This document shows positions 19,520 to 26,768 of a stretch of DNA of 34,350 nucleotides, one piece after another. Below the pieces are notes generated by a model, which made no database searches, was not told the DNA's origin, and saw only the letters and a list, made by a program, of their open reading frames with translations. Origin of the DNA: JBFLVQ01 sp040758525 (GTDB lineage: Bacteria; Acidobacteriota; Blastocatellia; Chloracidobacteriales; JADJPF01); NCBI GenBank assembly GCA_040758525.1, contig JBFLVQ010000021.1, positions 1-34,350 on the forward strand, given 5' to 3'. How positions within the stretch are numbered: position 1 is the stretch's first letter; each line of letters opens with the position of its first letter. Both the position numbers and the translations under genes were made by a program.

Positions 19520-19541
19520 TGCACAAAAATCTCTTGATGAA

Positions 19542-19571
19542 AATATAAATTATCAGTAGGAGAGCATTCAA
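19542..19571 (-). promoter_or_regulatory. Probable promoter of the DUF4384-caspase-kinase run
   Basis: On the minus strand TTGAAT (19571-19566) is followed after 18 bases by TATATT (19547-19542, five of six). It would give a leader of about 120 bases before the first DUF4384 gene. No better candidate was seen in this interval. Confidence 0.45.
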
Positions 19572-19601
19572 ATAGGCGGTTGGGGGGATACAAAGCAGGG
19601 T

Positions 19602-19617
19602 TGGCACGCAAGATGCT
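19602..19617 (+). promoter_or_regulatory. Sigma-54 (-24/-12) promoter of the AI-2E-family gene
   Basis: TGGCACGCAAGATGCT matches the sigma-54 consensus TGGCACGNNNNTTGCW at 11 of 12 defined positions, with the invariant GG (19603-19604) and GC (19615-19616) at the required spacing. Transcription should start near 19628, about 54 bases before the ATG at 19682. It predicts control by an enhancer-binding activator such as the NtrC-type regulator at 30549-31916. Confidence 0.8.
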
Positions 19618-19681
19618 GATATGTTGATAGTCTTAATTGAAGTGGGGAAAATTCAGCACTGGAATGGAAGGTGGCTAGAGG

Positions 19682-20755
19682 ATGCAGCAACCGCCAAAAA
19701 TGACGACAAAACAGATCACGGTATTGGTGCTGCTGGGTATCGCGGGCTATTTTCTGATCCGCATGCTGATACCTTACCTAACCCCTATTCTCTGGGCTAT
19801 CACTCTAGCGATATTTATTGCGCCATTACAGCAACGACTCAATGCCAGAATCAGATCGAGGAATGTTGCTGCGTTCACAGGTGTATTAATCACGGCAAGT
19901 GTTGTAATTGTGCCTGCCATTGTGCTTTCTATACAGATTACCCATGAAATGGCGGGGCTTTTTCGACGATTACGTGATGGGCAAGAACTCGATCGTATTG
20001 TGCAATGGTTTAATGGCGGGACTATTTCCATCTGGTTAGAGCAGCATTTAGGAATATCAGCAGTCAATCTACGCGCAAGCCTTTCTGGTAGTATCGAGCA
20101 GCTTGCCAATCAGATGGTTGGTTATGCTACAGGACTAATATCGAATTCGTTGCTGCTTGTCATTAATGTTGTCATGATAATTTTTACGCTCTTCTTTTTA
20201 CTGCGAGATGGCCATTACTTTTTTGATAAGCTGCTGCGCTTGCTACCGCTCTCCGGTGTACGCAAGCGTCAACTGGTCAGACGGGTAAAGGATGTTATTA
20301 GCGCTACACTATTTGGCAATTTCTTAATAGCATGTGTACAAGGTGGATTGGCTGGATTGATGTTTTTTATATTAGGTATTCCGGCAGCATTGCTTTGGAC
20401 ACTGGTGATGACAGTCTTTTCGCTACTACCATTCTTTGGATCATTTATGATCTGGTTGCCGGTTGCTATCTGGTTGCTAATAAGCGGTCAATTTATTAAA
20501 GGGATTGTGCTACTTCTTTGGGGGACACTGGTAGTCGGGTTAGTAGATAACATTTTACGACCTATGCTAGTGAGTAAGCAGGTGCGACTGCACACACTGG
20601 CAGTCTTTTACGCAGTACTGGGTGGGCTAAAGGTTTTTGGTGCGATAGGATTGGTACTAGGTCCGGTAATAGTAGCCTGTTTCTTCACTTTGCTCGATTT
20701 TATTATTTTACCTGGAGAGGCTATAAACAGCGAAGGAGAAGCGGCCGCAGATTAG
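19682..20755 (+). CDS. AI-2E-family (PerM/YdiK/TqsA-like) membrane permease
   Basis: 357 residues with about eight hydrophobic segments. The family pattern is clear: an N-terminal helix pair (ILWAITLAIFIAPLQ), an amphipathic middle region, then TLFFLLRDG (about 168-176), PALL-equivalent helices, the hallmark DNILRPMLV (about 286-294) and a last helix region GLVLGPVIV. Members were named after autoinducer-2 export by TqsA, but many move other substrates or are Na+/H+ related, so the substrate is open. The ATG at 19682 is directly preceded by AGAGG (spacing tight) with GGAAGG further upstream; an ATG at 19700 has no SD. It is read from the sigma-54 promoter at 19602. Its stop is one base from the stop of the convergent PilZ gene. 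Confidence 0.9.
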   Translation: MQQPPKMTTKQITVLVLLGIAGYFLIRMLIPYLTPILWAITLAIFIAPLQQRLNARIRSRNVAAFTGVLITASVVIVPAIVLSIQITHEMAGLFRRLRDGQELDRIVQWFNGGTISIWLEQHLGISAVNLRASLSGSIEQLANQMVGYATGLISNSLLLVINVVMIIFTLFFLLRDGHYFFDKLLRLLPLSGVRKRQLVRRVKDVISATLFGNFLIACVQGGLAGLMFFILGIPAALLWTLVMTVFSLLPFFGSFMIWLPVAIWLLISGQFIKGIVLLLWGTLVVGLVDNILRPMLVSKQVRLHTLAVFYAVLGGLKVFGAIGLVLGPVIVACFFTLLDFIILPGEAINSEGEAAAD

Positions 20756-20756
20756 A

Positions 20757-21119
20757 TTAAATGCTGTTAACTTGGCAGGCAAAATAGAGTAGTTTGAGCC
20801 AGACAGAACTTTTCTCCATTACTTCTACGCCAACACGCCATTGATTATCGAGTTGTTCCTTCCAGCGTGTATAGACACGAACCTGATAACTCTCATTCTT
20901 ATCTTTCCAATGTAGTGTCACAAATGCTTTCATAGGTAATTCACTATCAAGTTTGATACAAGCGCCACCACGACTTAAGTTGACAATAAGACCACTGAGC
21001 ATAGTTATCGGTACGGTCTTATTATCAAGAGAGATCTGAATTGGAAGATTAACAGCAATCCTGATATGAGAACGAGGTGTTCTCGCCGAGCGGGGTATAG
21101 CTTTACGAAAGGCTTTCAT
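20757..21119 (-). CDS. PilZ-domain protein (probable c-di-GMP receptor)
   Basis: 120 residues, essentially one PilZ domain. The two c-di-GMP-binding motifs are present with normal spacing: RxxxR (RSHIR, 16-20) and [D/N]xSxxG (NLSRGG, 47-52). The remainder fits the beta-barrel (AFVTLHWKD, YQVRVYTRWKE, WRVGVEVME). Stand-alone PilZ proteins act as adaptors that bind targets when c-di-GMP rises, for example in motility or exopolysaccharide control. The ATG at 21119 lacks a strong SD. It has its own good promoter (21173-21201) and ends one base from the AI-2E-family gene's stop on the other strand. Confidence 0.87.
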   Translation of the reverse strand: MKAFRKAIPRSARTPRSHIRIAVNLPIQISLDNKTVPITMLSGLIVNLSRGGACIKLDSELPMKAFVTLHWKDKNESYQVRVYTRWKEQLDNQWRVGVEVMEKSSVWLKLLYFACQVNSI

Positions 21120-21172
21120 ATTTACTTGTTAACCGTTATTACATATAAGCGCGATCGATAAAAACACTTTTG

Positions 21173-21201
21173 TGTATACACTGGCACATCTTAAATGTCA
21201 A
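21173..21201 (-). promoter_or_regulatory. Strong sigma-70-type promoter of the PilZ gene
   Basis: On the minus strand a perfect TTGACA (21201-21196) and TATACA (21178-21173) are 17 bases apart. Transcription would start near 21166, leaving a leader of about 47 bases before the PilZ ATG. It lies downstream of the ADP-ribosylglycohydrolase stop, so the PilZ gene need not depend on that gene. Confidence 0.7.
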
Positions 21202-21241
21202 TGCAGAAATTTTAAGTTGTAACTATCTATTATCAAGAGTG

Positions 21242-22156
21242 CTATTCTTGAAATGGCCAATCTGGTAATGGCTCTCTGGAATCCAACCACTCTTGTGGTA
21301 TAGAGTTGCTGCTTGCGCTATTTACTACAATACCACCTACTATTGCGCAGGTGGTATCGCGATCACCCTCACCGCTAACTGTTAACCAAAGCGCCTCTTC
21401 ATAATTACGTAGATGTTGTGCTGCGCACCATAGAGCAAACGGTACGGTATCCTGTGCTGAAATACTACTACTATTTCCCAGTACCGAGATAGCAAACTGC
21501 ACAGATGCGTTTTCTCCCATATCACGAGCCTTACGAATCTTACTACTAACTTCTGACTTTGGTATTAATGGTAAAATTAGGTCGAGAAATTCAGCCAACG
21601 TCGGCAATGGATCATCATTACGCAAGCGACAGGCCCAAGCGCTAGCAACTGCAACTGCTATTGCTCCAGCAATAGCCTCTGGGTGGGTATGAGTGATTTC
21701 AGCAGAATAATGGGCATGTTTAACAGCAGAATCTAGATCATCAGCAAAGTAGGCACCAATTGGAGCAACTCGCATTGCTGCCCCATTACCATAGGAACCT
21801 TGTCCTGCAAATAAGTTTTTCGCTGCTACTTTCCAACCTTCACCGGATCTTAATTTATCAAGCAGCCCATGCATTGAGGGTCCATAGCCACGTGAACTAT
21901 CATAGCGGTGAGCAAAACTGAGTGCCAACCAATCTTGAACAATACCATTATACTGACGAAGAATAGAAAAGATTGACATTGCCATCATGGTATCATCAGT
22001 AAAGCGCCAAGGGGGTGTTGGGATAGCCCTTTGCGCTATCAAATTTTCTAGTAAGTCTGGATGAACAAAGAATCTTTCGCCAAACGCATCTCCTATAGAT
22101 AAACCTTCCAGTGAGAGTTTGGCGCGACTTAATCGCACATCATTATCTACTTGCAT
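21242..22156 (-). CDS. ADP-ribosylglycohydrolase (DraG/ARH family)
   Basis: 304 residues. The metal-binding and substrate motifs of the ARH fold are present: GDAFG (22-26), TDDT (53-56), HTHPEAIAGA (156-165) and GDRDTT (264-269), whose acidic residues coordinate two Mg2+ ions in characterised DraG and ARH proteins. The family removes ADP-ribose from arginine (DraG, ARH1) or hydrolyses other ADP-ribose linkages (ARH3). No ADP-ribosyltransferase or nitrogenase gene is nearby, so the target is unknown. The ATG at 22156 has GGAG seven bases upstream. It is 122 bases upstream of the PilZ gene; because that gene has its own promoter, this one may be monocistronic. Confidence 0.92.
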   Translation of the reverse strand: MQVDNDVRLSRAKLSLEGLSIGDAFGERFFVHPDLLENLIAQRAIPTPPWRFTDDTMMAMSIFSILRQYNGIVQDWLALSFAHRYDSSRGYGPSMHGLLDKLRSGEGWKVAAKNLFAGQGSYGNGAAMRVAPIGAYFADDLDSAVKHAHYSAEITHTHPEAIAGAIAVAVASAWACRLRNDDPLPTLAEFLDLILPLIPKSEVSSKIRKARDMGENASVQFAISVLGNSSSISAQDTVPFALWCAAQHLRNYEEALWLTVSGEGDRDTTCAIVGGIVVNSASSNSIPQEWLDSREPLPDWPFQE

Positions 22157-22350
22157 TTAATACTCCAGAGATAATCGGTTATTTCTCTAGCTAGAAAATA
22201 GTTAACATCACTTTTCAGATATTGCAAGAGCTACGACTTATTAGCAGATGCTTATGGAATCTTTGCGGAGCAGGGGTCAGGCAGGAAATTACTCACCAAC
22301 TTGGCCAAGCCTTGCAACAATATTTGAAGGCAACAACCTCTTGCTAGGCG

Positions 22351-22389
22351 AAAAACAGACAGAGAGAAGCAGGTGCCTCTCTGTCTGTT
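22351..22389 (-). terminator. Rho-independent terminator of the PPC/TPR gene
   Basis: A perfect 13-bp stem (22354-22366 with 22377-22389) and 10-base loop lie 32 bases after the stop at 22422. On the minus strand the stem runs directly into a T5 tract, the canonical arrangement. Confidence 0.85.
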
Positions 22390-22421
22390 AGTTATATTAC
22401 ACGCTATCATATGAAGATGGT

Positions 22422-23705
22422 TTATTGATCTGAGTTACTAAGTTCCTCCTGTATGCGCTGAGACTCTTTATTATATTCAACAGCGCGTTGCATATCGCCC
22501 ACACGCACACAGGCTTTTGCCAGGTTGCCTAGATCCCGGCCTTCACCACGCCGATCACCCACTTCACGGCGTATCTTGATAGCTAGTTCATAGTAGACAA
22601 TAGCCCGCTGATATTCGCCCAGCTTAGCGTAAACAACACCTAAATTACCCAGGTCATAAGCCTCGCCGCGTCGGTCGCCCACTTCGCGGCGTATTTGTAA
22701 TGCTTGCTCATAGAATTCTATCGCGCGGTTATGATCGCCCATTATGTAGTAAGTAATGCCTAGATTACCTAGCTCATTGCCTTCACCACGTCGATCGTTG
22801 CTATCTCGGCAGAGCTTCAAAGACTGCTCGAAGCACTCGATTGCACGTTGATGCTGACCAAGTTGCTGGTAAGCAATACCAAGATTGTCTAGACTGTTGC
22901 TTTCGCCTTTGCGGTCACCCAGTTTACGACGGATCTCAAGGGCCTGTTGAAAGTAGGGAATTGCATCTTCAGGATGGCCTTGATACCAGGCGGCTGCGCC
23001 TATGTCTTTTAACGCACTGGCCAACAGTCGCTGATCCTCGGTCTGTTCGGCAAGTTTCTTCGCCATCAGCGCTTGCTCACGCAATTTGTCATAGTGGCCA
23101 AGCAAGCCATAATTCCAGGCCATCGTTGCTAGCGCCCAACCTTGACGACGATAGGCCCGATTGGCTAATGCTAGCGTAGCGGCATGTTCGCAATAAGTAA
23201 TATCAGCTTTAATCTTATCCTTGCCTTGTGGTAGCGCAGCTTCACCATAGGTTAATGTGATAGTATAGCGTCCGATATCCCAACTGCCCTGGCTGGTCAG
23301 TTCAAGGCAGAGGTCTTTGACGGTTTGGAGGTTGAACTGTTTAGCGGGCAGCAGTAAGCGGGCATTATGGCCTATACCGCTGTCTTCATCTTCGGCCAAT
23401 ACTTTGCCAGCACTATCAAGTAAGCGCAGGCGGGCATTAAACTGTTCGCTTTCAACGTCAATGGTGATGGTTTGATTGGGGTCGAAGACGGGTTGGAAAA
23501 TTACCATACGTGCTTGTTCGCCGGTCTTTTGTTGCTCACTACGCGCATCGAACCAACCGTTTATGGTATGGCCTGCTGTGAGTTTTGCCGTGGGGCGGGG
23601 GCGCATGGTGCCGCTTGCTTGAGTTGCTAGCGCCACCACTGCCATGGCAGCAGCTAATAGCAAACGGCTGGGGGGCGTAGATGACTGTCGATCTTGCACT
23701 AACAT
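22422..23705 (-). CDS. Exported PPC-like domain protein with 40-residue TPR repeats
   Basis: 427 residues from the ATG at 23705, which has GAGG five bases upstream. A GTG at 23738 would add 11 residues but has no SD and lies inside a stable hairpin. Residues about 12-32 are a hydrophobic export signal (LLLAAAMAVVALATQASG). Residues about 40-155 look like a bacterial pre-peptidase C-terminal (PPC) beta-sandwich (TINGWFDA, ITIDVESEQFNARLRLLD, GRYTITLTYG). Residues about 190-420 are TPRs of the 40-residue kinesin-light-chain/LGN type (for example GDRRGEAYDLGNLGVVYAKL). The likely role is protein-protein scaffolding in the periplasm or outside; no partner is indicated. A clear terminator follows. 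Confidence 0.85.
   Translation of the reverse strand: MLVQDRQSSTPPSRLLLAAAMAVVALATQASGTMRPRPTAKLTAGHTINGWFDARSEQQKTGEQARMVIFQPVFDPNQTITIDVESEQFNARLRLLDSAGKVLAEDEDSGIGHNARLLLPAKQFNLQTVKDLCLELTSQGSWDIGRYTITLTYGEAALPQGKDKIKADITYCEHAATLALANRAYRRQGWALATMAWNYGLLGHYDKLREQALMAKKLAEQTEDQRLLASALKDIGAAAWYQGHPEDAIPYFQQALEIRRKLGDRKGESNSLDNLGIAYQQLGQHQRAIECFEQSLKLCRDSNDRRGEGNELGNLGITYYIMGDHNRAIEFYEQALQIRREVGDRRGEAYDLGNLGVVYAKLGEYQRAIVYYELAIKIRREVGDRRGEGRDLGNLAKACVRVGDMQRAVEYNKESQRIQEELSNSDQ
22500..22960. repeat. In-gene 120-bp tandem repeats (TPR coding)
   Basis: Four blocks centred near 22550, 22670, 22790 and 22910 each encode GDRRGE-like loops followed by L-x-N-L-G/A-x-x-Y/C. Spacing is about 120 bases, equal to the 40-residue protein repeat. 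The two copies at 22545-22600 and 22668-22720 are nearly the same at DNA level, indicating recent duplication or gene conversion. Confidence 0.7.
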
Positions 23706-23726
23706 CTTTTCCTCGATTCTGCTAAA

Positions 23727-23750
23727 CCACTCTCGCACGTTGCGAGGTGG
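23727..23750 (-). other. Hairpin in the leader of the PPC/TPR gene
   Basis: CCAC-t-CTCGCA (23727-23737) pairs with TGCGAG-GTGG (23741-23750) with a single bulge and a 3-base loop. It lies about 20 bases before the chosen ATG and covers the alternative GTG at 23738. It could affect translation or be a partial terminator for upstream transcription. Confidence 0.45.
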
Positions 23751-23935
23751 GGTAAGCGTTATTGTCTAGCCCGATGTGCGGCGGAGCGTTAGCAACACAC
23801 CGTAATTAATACCTAATTAATCTATGAACCAGTGAACTATTTAGTTGTCCCATAAAAAAGATGGACTAAAGAAATATTTCTGCCTACTTCTCCTTAGGGG
23901 CTTTTACTGGCTGGCAGCAACTCTCTTTTCTGCAC

Positions 23936-23965
23936 TTGACTGATTGTATAGACTAGTTTTATAAG
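23936..23965 (+). promoter_or_regulatory. Sigma-70-type promoter of the esterase gene
   Basis: TTGACT (23936-23941) and TATAAG (23960-23965) are 18 bases apart; each matches consensus at five positions. Transcription would start near 23972, about 47 bases before the TTG start codon at 24019. Confidence 0.6.
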
Positions 23966-24018
23966 CTTTGGATATTGAGCAATAGACCCTATTTCAATAA
24001 CTCAGAGGAGATATCGCA

Positions 24019-24753
24019 TTGAGGAAAGAAGTCCATTGGTGGTATAGCCCTAATCTTGGGTATGATATGCCCATTGCTGTGTACGGACATTACGGTAGGC
24101 CAGTATTAATGTTTCCTACTGCTGCCGCGGATTTTGAAGAATATGAACGTTTCCTGCTTATTGACGCGATCGCACCACATATAGAGAGTGGTAAGATCAA
24201 GGTTTTCAGTATTAACAGTATCAATCGAGAGAGCTGGATGAATGATCAGATACATCCAGGCGAGGCCGCTTATAGGCATGCTCAATACGACCGTTATGTA
24301 TCGCAGGAGGTGGTACCATTTATTTACCACCATTGCAATACTTCCGGTATAGGGATTGCGACCACAGGAGCCAGTTTTGGCGCCTTTCATGCCGCTAATA
24401 CATTATTCAAGCATCCAGATCAGTTCCAAGTATTAATCGCCATGAGTGGTTTTTATGATCTACAGAACTATTTTAAGGGCTATTACGATGACAACTGTTA
24501 TTTCAATAACCCTGCCCAATATGTTCCCAGATTGGAGGACCCCTATTACTTAGATCGGTTGCGTTATAGTTGCAATATTGTGATTATCACAGGGCAAGGC
24601 GCCTGGGAGAAGCCGGAAGCCTCTTACCGTTTTTCCGAATTATTGCATCAGAAGGGCATTCCACATGTATTGGATATGTGGGGTTATGATGTTGCCCATG
24701 ACTGGCCTTGGTGGCGCAATATGTTGAATGTCTATATTCCCAAACTGTTTTAG
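24019..24753 (+). CDS. Alpha/beta-hydrolase esterase (esterase-D/PF00756-like)
   Basis: 244 residues, no signal peptide. The nucleophile elbow is GASFG (S119), and H227 in GYDVAHDW is the likely catalytic histidine; the third residue is probably an acidic side chain near GQGAWEKPE (about 193-200). The N-terminus (VHWWYSPNLGYDMPIAVYG) and the phrase MSGFYDL are typical of the small cytoplasmic esterases in this group. Substrate is unknown. The start is TTG at 24019 with GAGGAG eight bases upstream. It is followed by the small Cys-rich protein gene after 81 bases, in the same direction. Confidence 0.87.
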   Translation: MRKEVHWWYSPNLGYDMPIAVYGHYGRPVLMFPTAAADFEEYERFLLIDAIAPHIESGKIKVFSINSINRESWMNDQIHPGEAAYRHAQYDRYVSQEVVPFIYHHCNTSGIGIATTGASFGAFHAANTLFKHPDQFQVLIAMSGFYDLQNYFKGYYDDNCYFNNPAQYVPRLEDPYYLDRLRYSCNIVIITGQGAWEKPEASYRFSELLHQKGIPHVLDMWGYDVAHDWPWWRNMLNVYIPKLF

Positions 24754-24834
24754 GCAGTTTCGGTAGTGGATTAACGCTGGGCGGCTTTGCTATACTAGCT
24801 ATATCACCATGCGGCGGCATATAAGGAAACAGCT

Positions 24835-25062
24835 ATGATAGTTTGTTCAAGATGTCACGGCGAAGGTGAACACCAGGCGCCCTGTCCCTGTTATGATGGC
24901 AATTGCGACCACTGCAACTCCGCAGGCTGCGGATCGTGCAACTGGACTGGGCAATGTGCCGTCTGTTTGGGAAGCGGAGTACTGGTTACTCAATGCCAAC
25001 TCTGTCACGGGCGCGGTAGTATTATTGATTGGGAAGATTCGTTATCGGATCATTATGATTAA
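24835..25062 (+). CDS. 12-cysteine DnaJ-zinc-finger-like miniprotein
   Basis: 75 residues with 12 cysteines (4, 7, 17, 19, 24, 27, 32, 35, 41, 44, 54, 57). Three segments match the DnaJ central-domain motif CxxCxGxG: CSRCHGEG (4-11), CAVCLGSG (41-48) and CQLCHGRG (54-61). Two more CxxC pairs (24-27, 32-35) and a CxC lie between. This would bind two or three zinc ions, so it is probably a free-standing zinc-finger chaperone-like or reductase-like module without a J domain. The acidic tail (DWEDSLSDHYD) is unusual. AAGGAAA lies five bases before the ATG. It may be co-transcribed with the esterase. A shared hairpin follows eight bases after its stop. Confidence 0.8.
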   Translation: MIVCSRCHGEGEHQAPCPCYDGNCDHCNSAGCGSCNWTGQCAVCLGSGVLVTQCQLCHGRGSIIDWEDSLSDHYD

Positions 25063-25070
25063 TCGGAGCA

Positions 25071-25116
25071 TAGAGAGGATAGAGTAACATCTAGTAGGGT
25101 GACCCTATCCTCTCTA
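25071..25116. terminator. Bidirectional hairpin between convergent genes
   Basis: A perfect 12-bp stem (25071-25082 with 25105-25116) and a 22-base loop separate the Cys-rich gene (+) from the acyl-CoA ligase (-), abutting the ligase stop. It lacks a T-run on either side. Confidence 0.55.
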
Positions 25117-25117
25117 G

Positions 25118-26665
25118 TTAAGATATTGTATTAGAGCTGTAGAGTTCCTTCTCAAGCTCCTCTTTAAGGATACGTTTAAGCACTTTGCCGGAGGCCGAGA
25201 GAGGAAACTCATTGATAAAAAAGACCCGCTTAGGAATCTTATAACGTGCTAGTTTACCGGAGCAGAAGGCTAATATCTCATCGGCGGTAGCTAAATGGTG
25301 AGTGTGTAGGATAACCACGGCAGCCGGGGTCTCACCCCATTTTGGATCCGGCAGACCAATCAATGCCGCCGAGGCGATTGCTGGATGGGTATGCAGTACG
25401 GCCTCAACTTCAGCAGGATAGATATTCTCACCTCCGGATATAATCATATCTTTAGCTCGTCCAGCGATATAGTAGTAACCATCTTGATCTTGACGGGCAA
25501 GATCTCCAGTATAGAACCAACCATTAGACATTGCGGCAGCGGTCGCCTCACTGTTCTGCCAATAACCTGAGCAGACATGCAGCCCCTTTAGTATCAGTTG
25601 ACCAATCTCGCCAGGGCGTACATCCTCCCCATTCTCATCTACAATACGCACCTCACTATGTAGACTAGGAAACCCTATAGAGCCGGCCTTGCGTAAAGCA
25701 TCTTCATTGCCAAGCTTAAAACAGTTTGGCCCTACCTCAGTTAAGCCATACCCTTGTGTCAATATTACCCCACGGCGGTTATATGCCTCAATTAATGGGA
25801 TAGGACAGGGAGCGCCACCGGAGATAAAGAAACGTAACGAACTTAGGTCGGTGCTGGCAAAGCGCGTTGATTCCAGCATCATCTGAAACATTGTTGGTAC
25901 ACCAAAAAAGACTGTGCAGTGATATTTCTCAATAACCTCTAACACTTGTGTGGGATCGAAACTGCGCATGGTTACTACTGTACCGCCGATATGTAGTAAT
26001 GGTAGTGTGAGAACATTCAACCCACCAGTATGAAAGAGGGGAGCATGGACTGGTGTGATATCAGTCGAAACGATATCCCAGCCAATATTAGTATTGATCG
26101 AATTCCAGGTGAGCATACGATGTGATAATAACGCGCCTTTAGGGTAACCAGTGGTACCCGAGGTGTAAATGATAAGCAGAGGCATTTCAGCATCAAAGTT
26201 CGCTATCTCGATCGTCTCAGCCTTTGAAGTAATCAAGGCTTGCTCGTAACTAGGCTCTCCTTCAGTGGGATCATCTAATGCAATATAGTAATTGATAGGA
26301 AGCTGTATACGTAGACGATTAACCATTGATTGGAAATCGCGCTGATAGAACAAGGCTCTAGGGGAACAATCCTTGAGTATATATTGAAGCTCTGGTTGGC
26401 TGAGTCGGTAGTTGAGTGGAACTAGAATCGCGGTAAGTTTAGCGGCAGCAAAAAACAGTTCCAATACCTCTGTGCGATTCATTGCCAGTACACCAATTCT
26501 ATCTCCACTTTGGACTCCTAGCTGATCACGTAAGAAATTAGCTAATCGTGTCGCCCGATCATTCAATTGACGGTAAGTGATACCAGTGCCTGTTAGAGAA
26601 TCGATAATTGCCAACTTATCTGGTGAGAGTATCGCACGCCGCGCCATCCAATCTCTGATGTACAT
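25118..26665 (-). CDS. AMP-forming long-chain acyl-CoA ligase-like enzyme
   Basis: 515 residues from the ATG at 26665, which is preceded by GAGAAGG. An ATG 24 bases earlier is next to the hairpin stem and lacks an SD. Adenylate-forming (ANL) motifs are complete: A3 P-loop YTSGTTGYPKG (167-177), GYGLTE (about 306-311), YTGDLA (385-390), the hinge GRAKDMIISGGENIYP, and the catalytic lysine in SASGKVLK (K494). The enzyme would activate a carboxylic acid to acyl-AMP and then acyl-CoA. The N-terminus MYIRDWMARRAILSP is typical of class-I fatty-acyl-CoA ligases; chain length cannot be predicted. No beta-oxidation gene is next to it. It lies downstream of the TonB receptor, with a 16-bp stem-loop between, so it probably has limited read-through from that gene. 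Confidence 0.92.
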   Translation of the reverse strand: MYIRDWMARRAILSPDKLAIIDSLTGTGITYRQLNDRATRLANFLRDQLGVQSGDRIGVLAMNRTEVLELFFAAAKLTAILVPLNYRLSQPELQYILKDCSPRALFYQRDFQSMVNRLRIQLPINYYIALDDPTEGEPSYEQALITSKAETIEIANFDAEMPLLIIYTSGTTGYPKGALLSHRMLTWNSINTNIGWDIVSTDITPVHAPLFHTGGLNVLTLPLLHIGGTVVTMRSFDPTQVLEVIEKYHCTVFFGVPTMFQMMLESTRFASTDLSSLRFFISGGAPCPIPLIEAYNRRGVILTQGYGLTEVGPNCFKLGNEDALRKAGSIGFPSLHSEVRIVDENGEDVRPGEIGQLILKGLHVCSGYWQNSEATAAAMSNGWFYTGDLARQDQDGYYYIAGRAKDMIISGGENIYPAEVEAVLHTHPAIASAALIGLPDPKWGETPAAVVILHTHHLATADEILAFCSGKLARYKIPKRVFFINEFPLSASGKVLKRILKEELEKELYSSNTIS

Positions 26666-26691
26666 TTGCCTTCTCTCCAACTTAAACATTT

Positions 26692-26746
26692 AATAGGTGG
26701 TGAGTATAAACAGACAATGCTCCTATGGCCATACTCACCACCTATT
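26692..26746 (-). terminator. Long perfect stem-loop after the TonB receptor gene
   Basis: A perfect 16-bp stem (26692-26707 with 26731-26746) with a 23-base loop lies 22 bases after the receptor stop. It is the longest uninterrupted stem seen. No T-run follows on the minus strand, so it may be a Rho-independent-like end, an mRNA stabiliser or an attenuator before the ligase. Confidence 0.55.
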
Positions 26747-26768
26747 TTGCTGGCTGCTACTCCTTTCT

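Noticed and set aside
19621..19947. Plus-strand open frame overlapping the AI-2E-family gene in another frame
   Set aside because: The overlapping frame encodes clear AI-2E-family motifs with a sigma-54 promoter; this one has no domain and a cysteine/histidine-biased composition from frame shift.
22500..22960. Regular repeats that could suggest a CRISPR array
   Set aside because: The period is about 120 bases, the copies are imperfect, and they encode 40-residue TPR units in frame.
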